64,000 nt of DNA from Spinellus fusiger (taxonomy: Eukaryota > Mucoromycota > Mucoromycetes > Mucorales > Phycomycetaceae): NCBI GenBank assembly GCA_025094145.1, contig JALLLS010000052.1, positions 186,001 through 250,000 of the forward strand, in the 5' to 3' direction. The notes beneath the pieces are model-generated. The model did not search any database and was not told the DNA's origin. It saw only the letters and a program-made list of their open reading frames with translations. The translations under genes were made by a program, and so were the position numbers. Positions 1-11,965 of the stretch are shown in pieces; positions within the stretch are counted from its first letter, which is position 1, and each line of letters starts with the position of its first letter.

Positions 1-860
1 TCGACTATCTGCTGTAGCTGTTCGCAACTTTTCTCTAGCATATCAGTGGCTATTGCAATAGTACTTGGCTCAGCTAAGGGTTGATATGCTGCTTCAACTG
101 CGGCATCAATGGCAGCCTCACTTGTTATGTCTGCTATTTCTTCGCTCGGAGAAACTAGTTTATTGACAGTAGATAGATTCGCTGTAAATGGAGAAGAGGC
201 TGAATCTGGAGCGGATATGATTTGTGGCAAAGGAGATTGGGTAGCTGTACACTGCCTTACTATCTCGAGTTCTCTTTCTCTCTCACCAATCTTCTTCTTT
301 AGCAGTTCAATTTCCATGAGCCGCTGTGCAAGGCCGGACTGTTCTGTTGTCTGTCTAAAAGGCCGTGGGCTAAACTGAGGAGAGGCTGTGTACTGGGGTC
401 TAGTGTAGCTAGAATAGGCATGATGTTTATCGCATGCAGAGAAAGGCCCGTAGAGCTCTTCAATAGTATTGTTCTTTTCTATACACTCATGAGTAATGTC
501 GATAACTAAAGGATCCTCTGTTTCTGGTAGAGTTAGATCGAGACTAATGCTGGTGACATCATTCCAAGCTGTGTAGGTCGCTGTACTGCTATACGATGGA
601 TGAAACACGGTGTGTGGTACAGAGTAGTTTGATTCTCCTGAGGTCAATAGGGTTGATGAGATGCCATTTTCAGATCCACAAGACAGTGAATGGCTTGCCG
701 TACTGTTGATAGTAATAGTATCTTGTGTTATTGGTACTTGTCTATAAGATGGGTGTGTTTTGAGTGCTGAGTGTGCAGGTAAATCCAACTCATTATCAGA
801 AATGTCCATGTCACTGCCACCTGATGAGTTGTCATCTGATAAATCCATTTTACTCTGCAT
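1..860 (-). CDS. unidentified protein, N-terminal 286 codons, cut by left window edge
   Basis: An open frame on the minus strand starts at the ATG at 860-858 and stays open to the window edge, so at least 286 N-terminal residues are visible and the C-terminus is missing. The start is a serine/aspartate-rich acidic stretch (SDDNSSGGSDMDISDNE), followed by a long Ser/Thr-rich, probably disordered region. At about residues 186-206 a short charged segment with coiled-coil character (RLMEIELLKKKIGERERELE) appears. No catalytic motif is visible. The acidic start followed by a short coiled coil is loosely reminiscent of ZFC3H1/Red1-type RNA-surveillance proteins, but their diagnostic zinc finger would lie outside the window, so I do not name it. 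A nearby upstream ATG in frame was not seen. The long frame on a poorly biased background supports a real gene. Confidence 0.65.
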   Translation of the reverse strand, partial: MQSKMDLSDDNSSGGSDMDISDNELDLPAHSALKTHPSYRQVPITQDTITINSTASHSLSCGSENGISSTLLTSGESNYSVPHTVFHPSYSSTATYTAWNDVTSISLDLTLPETEDPLVIDITHECIEKNNTIEELYGPFSACDKHHAYSSYTRPQYTASPQFSPRPFRQTTEQSGLAQRLMEIELLKKKIGERERELEIVRQCTATQSPLPQIISAPDSASSPFTANLSTVNKLVSPSEEIADITSEAAIDAAVEAAYQPLAEPSTIAIATDMLEKSCEQLQQIV

Positions 861-1324
861 TACTCTGTAATGGTAGCAAATAAAAATTGAATAGTAATAG
901 ACCCTAAAGACACTAGTAGAGAAAACCAAAAGAGCAAACTTCTATGCTTGAGGAGAAACCACGAGAGCTTCGTCAGTGATAAAGAAGTAACAGAAAAGAC
1001 AGCCTCATGTCTCCTATTTAAAACTCAGATGCGTCTATGTATTGCGTCACCCATAAACACTTAGCTTTAGGCAGTGGTGTGCATATGTTTCTGCTTAATA
1101 CAAAGAATAAATAAATAAATAAAAAAGGCTACTATTTCTTGAAGAAGAATATGAGTAGTGCCTCTGTTATTTTGTTTTGTTTTGTTTTTATATCTTTTTT
1201 ATAATATGTTAATTACACTTATTTATAGTGTTAAGAACCCAGAGACAGAATGGAGACATGAGGTATATTTGTCAATGATACAAACATCCAGCTAGTTTCT
1301 ATCTTATCTATTTATTCCTCCTGG

Positions 1325-1692
1325 TGTGTAAGGTAACTTCTCTTTTCTCTAATCCTTGGGTGTGACTGGAGTTCGTCCTTGTCGATGTGTGAGCTCGTCA
1401 TCAATCGGAATCTCGATTGACCCTTAAACAATCTTCCATGGCCACCTCAGCATTAGTAAACCACAGTGTGGTAACCGCAGCTTCGGCCATGACGACTAAA
1501 CTGTAGTAACTGCTTACCACAGTTACTGAACATATGAAATAGAATAGTATAAATACCTACAATTTATCATCTTGAATAAAGTATCTTTTCTCTCCCTTTC
1601 AGCCAATCACAGGCTTTCTCTCTCGGAGTTCTTCAATCTTATTTTATCGAAACTGGGACTGTCATTGTTCTCTCTTTCCAACAATCTACACA
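1325..1692. repeat. LTR-like segment with TGTGTA...TACACA ends
   Basis: The segment begins TGTGTAAGG and ends CTACACA, so it has TG...CA ends with a 6-bp terminal inverted repeat. Inside are a TATA-like sequence (agtataaata, about 1547), an AATAAA (about 1577) and several GTGGTAAC/GTTACCAC-type inverted motifs, the usual content of a solo LTR. However, its two ends overlap the sequences CTCCTGGTGTGTA (1318-1330) and TACACACCAGGAG (1687-1699), which are the terminal motifs of the TIR family described next. It could therefore simply be spacer DNA between two facing transposon ends. No target-site duplication decides between the two. Confidence 0.3.
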
Positions 1693-2207
1693 CCAGGAGA
1701 TTTTTCTGGCCTTTAAGCGATGATACCTTTGCCCTTTAAAACCGAAAATTCTTGCCTTTTATGGAACTTCATTTAAAACGAAAGGTTTGCGGATATCAAA
1801 AATAATATTTCTTTTTGTGGATACCTCAATATCAAATTGTATTATTTGTCGTAAAGACTTTTCCCATAATTGGAAGAATCACTCTTTTGGGAATTAGGAT
1901 TGATTTATTACCAAACTAAGAAGGAAACTCTATCGAATATCAAAGGATGTCGATAGTTCATAGCATTTCGATAGTTAACCCCTGAATCTATAGCATTAGA
2001 AAAGTATAAAAGACGTAACAATTCCATTCAATAAACAACAGAGTTTAACTACATGTTCTACTGTTCCGTATACCTTTGGCCTAAAAACCCAAAGACGACA
2101 ACTAACATGAATATATTTCACTTTTTTTGCTTTTCAAATCCATGTCATTTTTAAACAATTGTATTTCAACTATTTCCTTTTATATCCTAAAGACCTCCTG
2201 GTGTGTA
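1687..2207. mobile_element. 521-bp TIR element related to the Fanzor element at 11966-12945
   Basis: The element is bounded by TACACACCAGGAG and CTCCTGGTGTGTA, that is 11-bp inverted ends (CACACCAGGAG) flanked by TA on both sides, as expected for Tc1/mariner-type insertion. Its first ~155 bp are nearly identical to the reverse complement of about 12790-12945. Its last ~115 bp (about 2093-2207) are nearly identical to the reverse complement of about 11966-12083. The middle ~250 bp is different and has no coding potential that I can see. This is the pattern of a non-autonomous (MITE-like) derivative sharing both termini with a coding relative. Confidence 0.7.
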
Positions 2208-2451
2208 AAAACACAGTAGCTATCTGGGATCCAAAAACTTTTCTGAGATACATCAGGGTTTCTTAATAAGGTGACCAACAGAAAGAATTAGGATATTTTA
2301 AATTCAGATTTCATTTTAAATATACTTTATCTTAAGTGTTATAACTTTATAGATTCATTAGATAAAGACGTGACATCTTCAATACATAGAGATAAGTGTT
2401 AGCAATGCACAACAGTAGTTTTATTCTAAGGTTGCCTAGTAACCACTATAA

Positions 2452-2760
2452 TTTTTTGGTATCTATGACAACATAGTATCTCGGCCCCATACTGGCAATG
2501 AAGGTGTCTGTCACTTCTATGGATGCTTTACCCCATTCCAGCATTAGAGCAGCCTCTTCACTGAAGCAACCCCATACCATCAGTCCACTACCTCCAAAAT
2601 TCTTTGCTTACATAAAGTGTCTCACTATGTCTCTACCTGATTAGATTTCTGGCGCAGTATCTGGTGAAGGGTAGCTGAAGAAGTCTCAATACTGGTATCC
2701 TTTCTATAAATCTCAAGGGTCTTATTGAGGATGTTTATGGTGTTGGATGATTGATATATT
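2452..2760 (-). pseudogene. Tc1/mariner-type transposase relic (fragment 1)
   Basis: Read on the minus strand, the segment encodes a helix-turn-helix-like piece (IETSSATLHQILRQK, about 2650-2720). In another frame follows FGGSGLMVWGCFS (about 2565-2606), the highly characteristic GG..GLMVWG.F box preceding the second catalytic region of IS630/Tc1/pogo transposases. The fragment is interrupted by stops and a frameshift and ends at a TAG near 2452. It is dead. It runs opposite to the second Tc1 relic that starts at about 2941. Confidence 0.6.
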
Positions 2761-2922
2761 ATGGTGGAAAAGGTTAGTTATATGAACAGAAAAGACTAGT
2801 GTATGTTACTTTTTAATATAATATATTTAGTCTGATGAGTCAACATATATTATGAAAGGGAATAATAGAGATGTCTATGTCATTAAAATAGTTAGAGAAC
2901 TTTATAGCCATAATCCCATTGA

Positions 2923-4303
2923 TCCAACGATGTAGTTTGGTGGTGATAGTGTGATGTTTTAGAGCTGTTTTTGGGTGGATTGAGTTGGCTCATTAGTCGT
3001 TGTTAATGGCACTGTAAACCAAGACGAATACATCATAATTTTGGTTGGTGAGTTCTATCCTTGGTTCATGAAATTGTATCAGAAAAAAAACAGGGAGAGG
3101 CTGTTACAAGAAGAGGGTGCTAGCTGTCATACTGGGGCCTATGCTAGATGGTGAAAAGAGACACATCAAATTAGGGTTCTTTGATTACTAGCCTACACAA
3201 AGCCCTTTTTGAACCCAATTGAACATGTCTGGTGGGCCTTGAAAATATGAATTGAAGAAAGAAAAGAGTATCTATTATCAATGTAAAAATTAGTATTGAA
3301 CTTGCACAATGATGGGTTCTGAGTATGACAGTCTGGCATCTGTCTGTCATTGATACCAAAGAAGGCCATACAAAGTATTAACTGTATTATTATTCTATTT
3401 TCTATAATTAAAGATATTGAGACTTGATATGCTTAAGTTTGTAGCTTATAGATCAAATGTGAAATGTTTTATTTAATGTTGAACATGTTCTATCTGTTTC
3501 ATCCTGATATTTATACTCAAAGGTATTCAATTCAGTTGAGTGTGGCTGTATTCACACTTGAACAAGTATGTTTATCCTAATTATATACCCAATCACTTGC
3601 ATCTATTTAGAAAGCCCTTTTTATCAGTATGGAGTATAGACTAGCATTGAGCAAGGTTGCCTAGATTTTATACGGCATAACCAAGACACACTGAAAAGAG
3701 ATATACTAAGTGGTGTATAGTATAGACCTTTTAAAGATAGTATCAGAGTACAATAGCCTATGTTAGAATGTATGTCTTTTGGTGTTGATTAAAGCCAAGT
3801 TCTTCTATGTGTAGTAATCATTAGAGTAGAATAGAAGTATAGAAGAGTGACAAAGAAGTTAAATAGAAAAGAGCAGAGTGAACTTTACGTTAACTAAACA
3901 AATACCTTTGGATTCATTAAGTCATTGAAGACACTACCATATTAACATATGATGAATAGTAGCTAACACTTTAATATTATATGAACAGGACATTGAGGCT
4001 TTGGGAATTGTGATCTAGCTGCTACATTGAACTTTAGACATATTCTAATGTCTCCAAGGGAAAATGGCACCCTCTCATAGTACTTTTGTAGATAGAACAA
4101 AATAAAACATAAATATACAACTAGAACCAATAAAAGGTCCCAAGCCTTCTGGTTCATCTCCATTCCTTCTCCTTTCCCAGTGATCACTGGAGCCTCTGTT
4201 GACTCACTGATGGAAACTCATGCTACAGGTAAACTATCTAAAAAAGTGATATAAGGTGTATCTTATTGGATTTTGTCATTACTAGATATTATAATGTCTA
4301 GTA
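2923..4303 (+). repeat. 1.38-kb direct repeat, copy 1
   Basis: This block recurs at 27244-28624 in the same orientation with a constant offset of 24,321 bp. No indel shows over its whole length, and I see only a handful of substitutions by eye (for example near 2930, 2935, 3087, 3904 and 4220). It starts with the C-terminal relic of a Tc1-type transposase and continues about 970 bp beyond it. That remainder is AT-rich and non-coding as far as I can see; the short minus-strand frames in it are not convincing genes. Confidence 0.9.
2941..3330 (+). pseudogene. Tc1/mariner-type transposase C-terminal relic (fragment 2, copy 1)
   Basis: Plus-strand translation gives the ordered landmarks of a Tc1-type DDE transposase: GGDSVMF-stop-SCF (GG.SVM.W box), QEEGASCHTGAYAR (the second catalytic D region, normally Q.D.A..H; the aspartate position reads E here), and LNPIEHVWWALK (just before the third acidic residue). 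Several in-frame stops fall at positions where tryptophan is usual in the family (TGG to TAG or TGA). The N-terminal half is not recognisable upstream. The gene is inactive. Confidence 0.8.
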
Positions 4304-4832
4304 CACTATACTACACTACATACTATATTATATTATATTATACTACATACTATACTAATGACGGCTCGACATTCAAGTTCACAGTGCATCCAAATATTAG
4401 TTATAGGAACAAGTAAAAACCACACACACATACACACACACACAAGTATTATATTCATGGCCAACTAACATTACTTACTAGCTTAGGAATCAATTGATCT
4501 TCCTGTAGTGTAACACTAGAATTAACTCTCATTCTGTCATTTTATCATTCAATGAAATGCCCTTGGATACCTCCACTGACTCGTCACTTTGATATACTCA
4601 CCAATCATCATCCTTTATTCTAAGCGGAGTCAGATCACTAGAAATAGGCTTCGGCATGTTCTTGCCAGAGAAGAAACCATCCGTCAAACGCTTACGTCCT
4701 ATACTAATTTGTGACGGCCTTTCTTTTTGAAACATCAATAGCTGGGCTGGTTCTGTTCTCTTCCTTCTTCTCTCCGTTCCCAACCCTCTTTCTCTTTTTT
4801 TCTTCTTCTTCCATTCTCCTTGTCAGCACACT
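4304..4832. other. intergenic, simple repeats and upstream region of the SR gene
   Basis: The stretch holds a TATAT/TATTA-rich segment (about 4320-4350) and a CA-rich microsatellite (about 4423-4443). It ends in the pyrimidine-rich leader (TTCTTC/CTCTTT tracts, about 4755-4825) of the SR protein gene. The open frame at 4598-4783 on the minus strand has no recognisable features and I do not call it. Confidence 0.5.
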
Positions 4833-6282
4833 ATGGGTTTTAGAGTTTATGTTGGACGTCTCTCACATGAGGCTACTAAAGAAGACCTCGAAGGCCTTTT
4901 CAAGAAGTATGGAAAGTTGCTTGATGTCACTGTAAAAACAGGATTCGGCTTTGTTGAGTTCAATGACAAGATCGATGCTGAAGATGCAGTTCATGACATC
5001 AACGACACCCGTTTCATGGGTCAAAGGTAATAGAGAAATAAGAGTTATGGAAACAACACCACCACTGATGACGCGTTTTCTTAAGAGTCGTCGTTGAGCT
5101 GGCCATGGAACGCCGTCGCGATGACCGTCGTGATGATCGTCGTAGTGATAGGTAAGGAACAAGACATCCATAACAACGACTCAACTACGGTTCTTTATTT
5201 TATTTTATATTGCATTGCATTGCATTGTATTTTTTATTTTAATGCTATAGAGAAGTCTACCGTGTTATCGTGAAGAGTATACCTCCAAAAACAACCTGGC
5301 AGGTAAAGCATTTATCCTTCCTTGTTCTCGTAAAAGGCCGCCTTCTTTTCCTCTTGCCCCCTTTCTCCATTCCTTTTCCCTTTCTTCTGCCTCTTGGCTT
5401 GTCGGGGTCTTCTCTCTGGTGTAAGGCATTCTGGTTCTTTTGGCTTTGTCCCCTGGATTCCGGGATTTCCTGGCTTTTCTTCTGGCAATTCCCATCTGGC
5501 TCCAGGAGAACATGCATTCTGGGCGCATTCAAACAATTAAACACCCACTTGTACTTTTTTTCTTTGGTTTCGTATCAAAGGATCTTAAGGACTACATGAA
5601 AAAAGCCGGACACGTTGCATTTGCCGATGTTCTCAAGGGTCGTAATGGTGAAGGGTAAGTGTAATGTGTACATGGGTCAGGCAATGTCTCATACTTTCTG
5701 TTTTTTCTTTTTCTTTTTCTAGTGTCGTTGAGTTTACAAAGCGAGATGACATGAAGTACGCCCTTCGTAAGTTGGACGGTGGAAGACTCAATGGGCAGCG
5801 CATCAGTCTGCACGAACCTGTAAGTATACAAAATGTTCAAGGTAAGATTCATCTCATGGTGGCTTTTTCTTTTCTTTTTTTCTTTCTTTTTTTCTTTCTT
5901 TCAGAGCCGTAGAGGTCGTGGTGGACGTGATCGCCGTGATCGTTCCAATAGCCGTAGCCGTTCTCGCAGCCGTTCTCGCAGCCAAAGCAGAGGTCGTGCT
6001 CGCCACCACCATGCCAGTCGCAGTCGTTCTCGCAGTCGGTCACCCCGTCGTGGATCCAGACACGCTCCTGCCTCACGCTCTCGTTCTGCCTCACGCTCTC
6101 GTTCTGCCTCAAGACCCCGTTTTTCACATGAAAACACTACAGATCGCTCTGATAGAAGATCAGAATCTCCTTTGAGAAGCCCAAGAGAAGATGAAGAACT
6201 TGTTAGAGAGGCTACACCTACTTATACTAAAGAGGATGAGCAAGAAGAAAGAGCAGACTCGCCTATGGAGTCAAAAGATTAG
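4833..6282 (+). CDS. SR-family splicing factor with two RRMs and an RS domain
   Basis: Predicted nuclear pre-mRNA splicing regulator of the SRSF4/5/6 (S. pombe Srp2) type, 286 aa. Six exons join in frame: 4833-5026, 5086-5151, 5251-5302, 5581-5654, 5723-5819, 5905-6282, all with GT-AG junctions. RRM1 (residues 2-70) carries VYVGRL as RNP2 and GFGFVEF as RNP1. A basic RRDDRR linker follows. RRM2 is the pseudo-RRM type, with TWQDLKDYMKKAG created across the exon 3/4 junction; this invariant SR-protein heptapeptide is (S/T)WQDLKD. The last exon encodes the RS domain: RGRGGRDRR, then repeated SRSRSR blocks from about residue 170 and a Glu-rich tail. The third intron (5303-5580, 278 nt) is clearly longer than the others. 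The gene is convergent with the uridine kinase gene. Confidence 0.93.
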
Positions 6283-6469
6283 AGTGTATGACATTGTCAA
6301 CAAAAGAATAAACATAGACACATCGGGTGCCATACACATAGACATGGGAAGAGGGGAGAGAGGTGATAGAGTAGAGTTAGAGTAGAATGGGTGTGAGTGT
6401 ATACAAAAAAAATGCCTTTATTGAAATACTTTTTTCTCTTTCTCTTAACACCATCACTGTATATGTATC

Positions 6470-8870
<2,401 letters not shown>

Positions 8871-9103
8871 GTCAGTAGAACGACCATGGCGCTGTTCTCG
8901 TCCTGTCCAAATAAAGCCAAAGCTGACGTGTCAACTGTTGATAGTCCGACATGGCCATCAGAAAGACGCCACCCACACCTGCTGTTTCTTTCTTTTCTCT
9001 CTAAATCTCTAAATCTCTCTCTTCTATTTCCTTCTATTTCTTTTATTTCTATCTTCTTTTCCTCTTTTCTTCTTTTCTGCAGTATCTCCAAACAGCACCC
9101 ATT
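8871..9103. promoter_or_regulatory. shared upstream region of uridine kinase and p24 genes
   Basis: 233 bp separate two divergent start codons. The half next to the p24 gene is a long CTCTTT/TTCTATTTC pyrimidine run (about 8989-9080), typical of leaders in this window. No specific operator could be recognised. Confidence 0.35.
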
Positions 9104-9794
9104 ATGCTGACACGTGTCTATTGCTGGACTCTCCTACTCGCCATCTTGTGCCTTCAACAAGTCAACGCCACTGCCCTCAGCTACAGCCTAGCCCCTCATG
9201 AGAGCGAGTGCTTCTATGTCTGGTCAGACCAGCCTGGCAAGAAGCTAGGCTTTTACTTTGCTGTAGGTGTCTATTATTATATGCACTGTGTCTTCTCACA
9301 GAAGTTAGGTGCAATCAGGCGGCTCCTTTGATATCGACTACAAAGTACTTGACCCTCGTGAAGGCATTATCCTCAGCGGTGAAAAGGAGCGTCAGGGTGA
9401 CTTTGTATTCACAGCAACCGATGTGGGAGAATACAGCTTCTGTTTTGCCAACGACATGTCTACCTTTGTGGAGAAGCTGATTGATTTTGAGATTACTGTG
9501 GAGAATGAAATGCGTCCCAACTTCAACAAACACATCTCGTCCACCAACGAGCCTCCTGCTGTGCTGAGTGCTATGGATGAGTCCCTGTACCGTCTCTCGG
9601 GTGCACTGACCAACGTGGCCCGCACACAAAAGTACTTTAGAACACGTGAACACCGTAGCTCAAGCACAGTGATTTCTACCGAGAACAGAATTTTTTGGTT
9701 TGCCATGTTGGAGAGTGCTGCTGTGGTGGTGATGGCCTGTGTACAAGTGCTGGTCATTCGAAGCTTCTTTCAAGTGAAGAAGGGAGGGGTTTAG
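9104..9794 (+). CDS. p24/TMED family cargo receptor (emp24/gp25L, GOLD domain)
   Basis: Type I membrane protein of COPII/COPI vesicles, acting between ER and Golgi. Two exons, 9104-9262 and 9309-9794, give 214 aa; the junction is fixed by the GOLD-domain reading GFYFA-VQSGGSFDIDY. Residues 1-23 form a signal peptide (LLLAILCLQQVNA). The GOLD domain follows, with the conserved cysteine pair (ECFYVW and YSFCFAN). Next come a coiled-coil stalk, one membrane span near the C-terminus (about residues 182-203, WFAMLESAAVVVMACVQVLVI) and a short cytosolic tail RSFFQVKKGGV. The tail has the FF COPII signal and a di-lysine, although the lysines are not in the strict KKxx position. Subfamily is not certain (gamma-like). 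Confidence 0.92.
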
Positions 9795-9897
9795 TGAATA
9801 AATAATTAAAACAGCGACAGAACGACACACACACACATATTTTTTTTCTTTTTTTTTCTTTTCTTTTCTCTCTTTTCTTTTTGTTGTTGTTTATCTC

Positions 9898-10231
9898 ATG
9901 AGTCCACCCACAAGAGAGATGGGACGTTATGTTCTACTGAAGCTTATTCTGTTTTCCGTTGCTCTGTTTGCTCTTCCTATTGTGACTTTCTATGGGTCGG
10001 TGGAGGGAGTGTTTGCAGGTAAGGAGAGAGAGAGAATAAGAGAGAATAGCAAAGGGGGGGAGGGGTTCACTGCAGAGCCGTTACTAAGGGAGATGGGGTT
10101 GTTTAGGAAATACCACCTATGCAGCAGGAGCAGCCGCAGTGGTTGCAAATTGTGTTGTGCTGCTCTACATTGTGCAGGCATTTATGGAGGATGGAGTATT
10201 AGTGGATGATACCAAAGACAAGACAGAGTAG
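9898..10231 (+). CDS. VMA21-like V-ATPase assembly factor
   Basis: Small ER membrane chaperone needed to assemble the V0 sector of the vacuolar H+-ATPase. Exons 9898-10018 and 10107-10231 give 81 aa. The protein has the family's two-helix layout: helix 1 VLLKLILFSVALFALPIVTFY, then the lumenal loop VFAGNTTYAAGAAAV formed across the intron, helix 2 VVANCVVLLYIVQAF, then MEDG, matching the conserved (Y/F)A.G..A..AN......V.AF.ED pattern. The C-terminal tail (DTKDKTE) lacks the KKxx retrieval signal of yeast Vma21, so retrieval may differ. It lies 103 bp behind the p24 gene on the same strand. Confidence 0.88.
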
Positions 10232-10243
10232 TCTGTCCATCGC

Positions 10244-10276
10244 ATAGCCAATAGCCAATAGCCAATAGCCAATAGC
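10244..10276. repeat. four CCAAT pentamers at a 7-bp period
   Basis: CCAATAG is repeated in perfect 7-bp register, with CCAAT at 10248, 10255, 10262 and 10269, just after the VMA21 stop codon. It may be only a small satellite in the 3' UTR. CCAAT is also the NF-Y/HAP-complex site. Confidence 0.6.
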
Positions 10277-10505
10277 ATTCTACTGTTTTTTGTTTTACTT
10301 TTGCTCTTCTTCTGCTCTTCTTCTGCTCTCCCTTCATTCCTCCCCCCCTTTGCTATTCTCTCCTCTCCTCTCTTCATTTCATTTCATTCTCTCCACGTGA
10401 TCAGGGACAGCCATCAAGGGACAACTGAAATGAAAGGAATGGAGTGAGGTTGACTTGGGTTTGGACAGACCAACAGGCTCCCTCCCGACATGTTTATTAA
10501 TAAGT

Positions 10506-11033
10506 TCAACCAGTGGGTGAGCGTGTCGTCTGCTTGGACACGTACTCATTCAATAAGTGTGTGGCTGCAAATAGTAAATCATGAAATCTATCTCCATCAT
10601 GGTATGAAGGGTGGTCGTGAGGATACCATGCTGCTCTTTTCTGTCTCTCCCACTCTGCTAAGCTGGTCAACTGCTCACTCAGTTTGTTCGCAAGTGCAGT
10701 CCAGTCGAGTTGTAGCCAGTGCTGCTTCATATGTAGCCAGATACGGTGAGGTGCCGTCAATCGAATCATGTCATCTAACAGACTCAGGCCCACAAATAGA
10801 CAAAAGAGACTACTTATTGCTATTAGCGCTAATGTGCCCACGGTCATATAAGAGGCTACCACTACTATAGAATGTTGAAGAGGCTGTGGAGTGACTGTTC
10901 TTTTAAGCCATGAACGAGACAAAAGACGATGATGTGAGTGAGTCATAGAAGAAAGAAAGCAGACAAAAAGACAGACACTTTGGCCTTTCTCCTGCAGTGT
11001 CTCAATCAGCAATCTCACATCCCACCGTCCCAT
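10506..11033 (-). CDS. small single-span membrane protein, unidentified
   Basis: Open frame from ATG at 11033 to the stop at 10506, 175 aa. I do not recognise a family. A hydrophobic segment at about residues 66-90 (VASYMTVGTLALIAISSLFC) is a likely transmembrane helix. It is followed by a Trp-rich, amphipathic region (WLHMKQHW, LDWTALANKL, WERQKRAAWYPHD) and a helical tail. An intron may exist near residues 18-45, because GTGTCTG...AAAAG could be removed in frame, so the N-terminal region is uncertain. It is divergent from tropomyosin, with 152 bp between start codons. Confidence 0.5.
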   Translation of the reverse strand: MGRWDVRLLIETLQEKGQSVCLFVCFLSSMTHSHHRLLSRSWLKRTVTPQPLQHSIVVVASYMTVGTLALIAISSLFCLFVGLSLLDDMIRLTAPHRIWLHMKQHWLQLDWTALANKLSEQLTSLAEWERQKRAAWYPHDHPSYHDGDRFHDLLFAATHLLNEYVSKQTTRSPTG

Positions 11034-11185
11034 TGGCGGCACGTGAAATAAACACAACACGTGGCTCACTCCCACTACCTAAGCAAGCAAGTGAGTGAGT
11101 GAGTGAGCAAGCGAGCAAGCTTTTCTCCTTTTTTTTTTTTTTTCCTTTTCTTTCTCTTTTCTTTCTCTTTCTCCTTTTTTTTTCT

Positions 11186-11759
11186 ATGGACAAATTCAGA
11201 GAGGTAGGAGACTCCCTAAAAGAGACAGCAGCCACTCACTGTATAGAAAATCAATCTTTTGCGCTCAGAAGCAGACATTGCCAATGCAAAGGCAGATGAG
11301 TGGGAGAGTAAGGCCAAGACACTAGAGCAAAAGGCAGCCGACCAAGACCAGGAGATGACGTCTCTCAACACTGCCAACAGAGAGATGGAAGAGGAGCTGG
11401 AGACTGTGCTTGAGAATATAAAGCAGCTCAAGAGTCTTGAGGATGAAGATGGAGACCTGAAGAAGGAGAACGACGCTGCCCAACGCAAAATCACTCTGTT
11501 GGAGCAGGAATTGGAGAACTCGGACAAGTCACTGCGAGAGACCACCAAGAAGTGAGTGTGTAGGAGACAACTTGGTTCTTAGTGTTCTTCTACTAGCTTC
11601 CGTGAGGCAGATGTCAAGGCAGAGCACTTTGAGCGTAAAGTGCAACAATTGGAGAATCTCCTTTTAGAGAAGGAGCGCCTGGGAGAAGAACTCAAATTGA
11701 AAAATCAAGAATTGCAGGCTCAATTGGATGAATTTAATGCGCAGTTGGACACTCTCTAA
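11186..11759 (+). CDS. tropomyosin
   Basis: Actin-cable stabilising coiled-coil protein. Three exons (11186-11203, 11247-11551, 11597-11759) give 161 aa, the usual length of fungal Tpm1/Cdc8-type tropomyosins. The first exon encodes only MDKFRE; splicing to KINLLRSEADIANAKADEWE restores the conserved N-terminus that binds actin filaments end to end. The whole chain is a continuous heptad pattern rich in Glu, Lys, Leu and Ala without prolines, ending QLDEFNAQLDTL. The plus strand upstream is a long T/C tract. Confidence 0.93.
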
Positions 11760-11965
11760 GAAAGGAACAAGTCCAATTCGGGAAGAATGGGGGAAAAAAA
11801 GAAAAAGGCAGACGAACTTTTTAACATGAAAGAAAAAAGAAGGAAGATATACACCTACAATAGAGAAAGAAAAAGAAAAAGAAAAGAGAAAAAGAAAAAC
11901 AGGGCGGATTTTGGCAGGAGTGACATTGAATGACATTTCCGTAGGCTTATTGGCATTCACATGAA
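11760..11965. other. 3' flank of tropomyosin, A-rich
   Basis: Purine-rich sequence (GAAAAAGAAAAAG runs at about 11865-11900) between the tropomyosin stop codon and the left TIR of the Fanzor element. No gene seen. Confidence 0.4.

Noticed and set aside
109..378. Plus-strand frame at the left edge
   Set aside because: It is the shadow of the longer minus-strand frame 860-1, which has a better composition and runs off the window.
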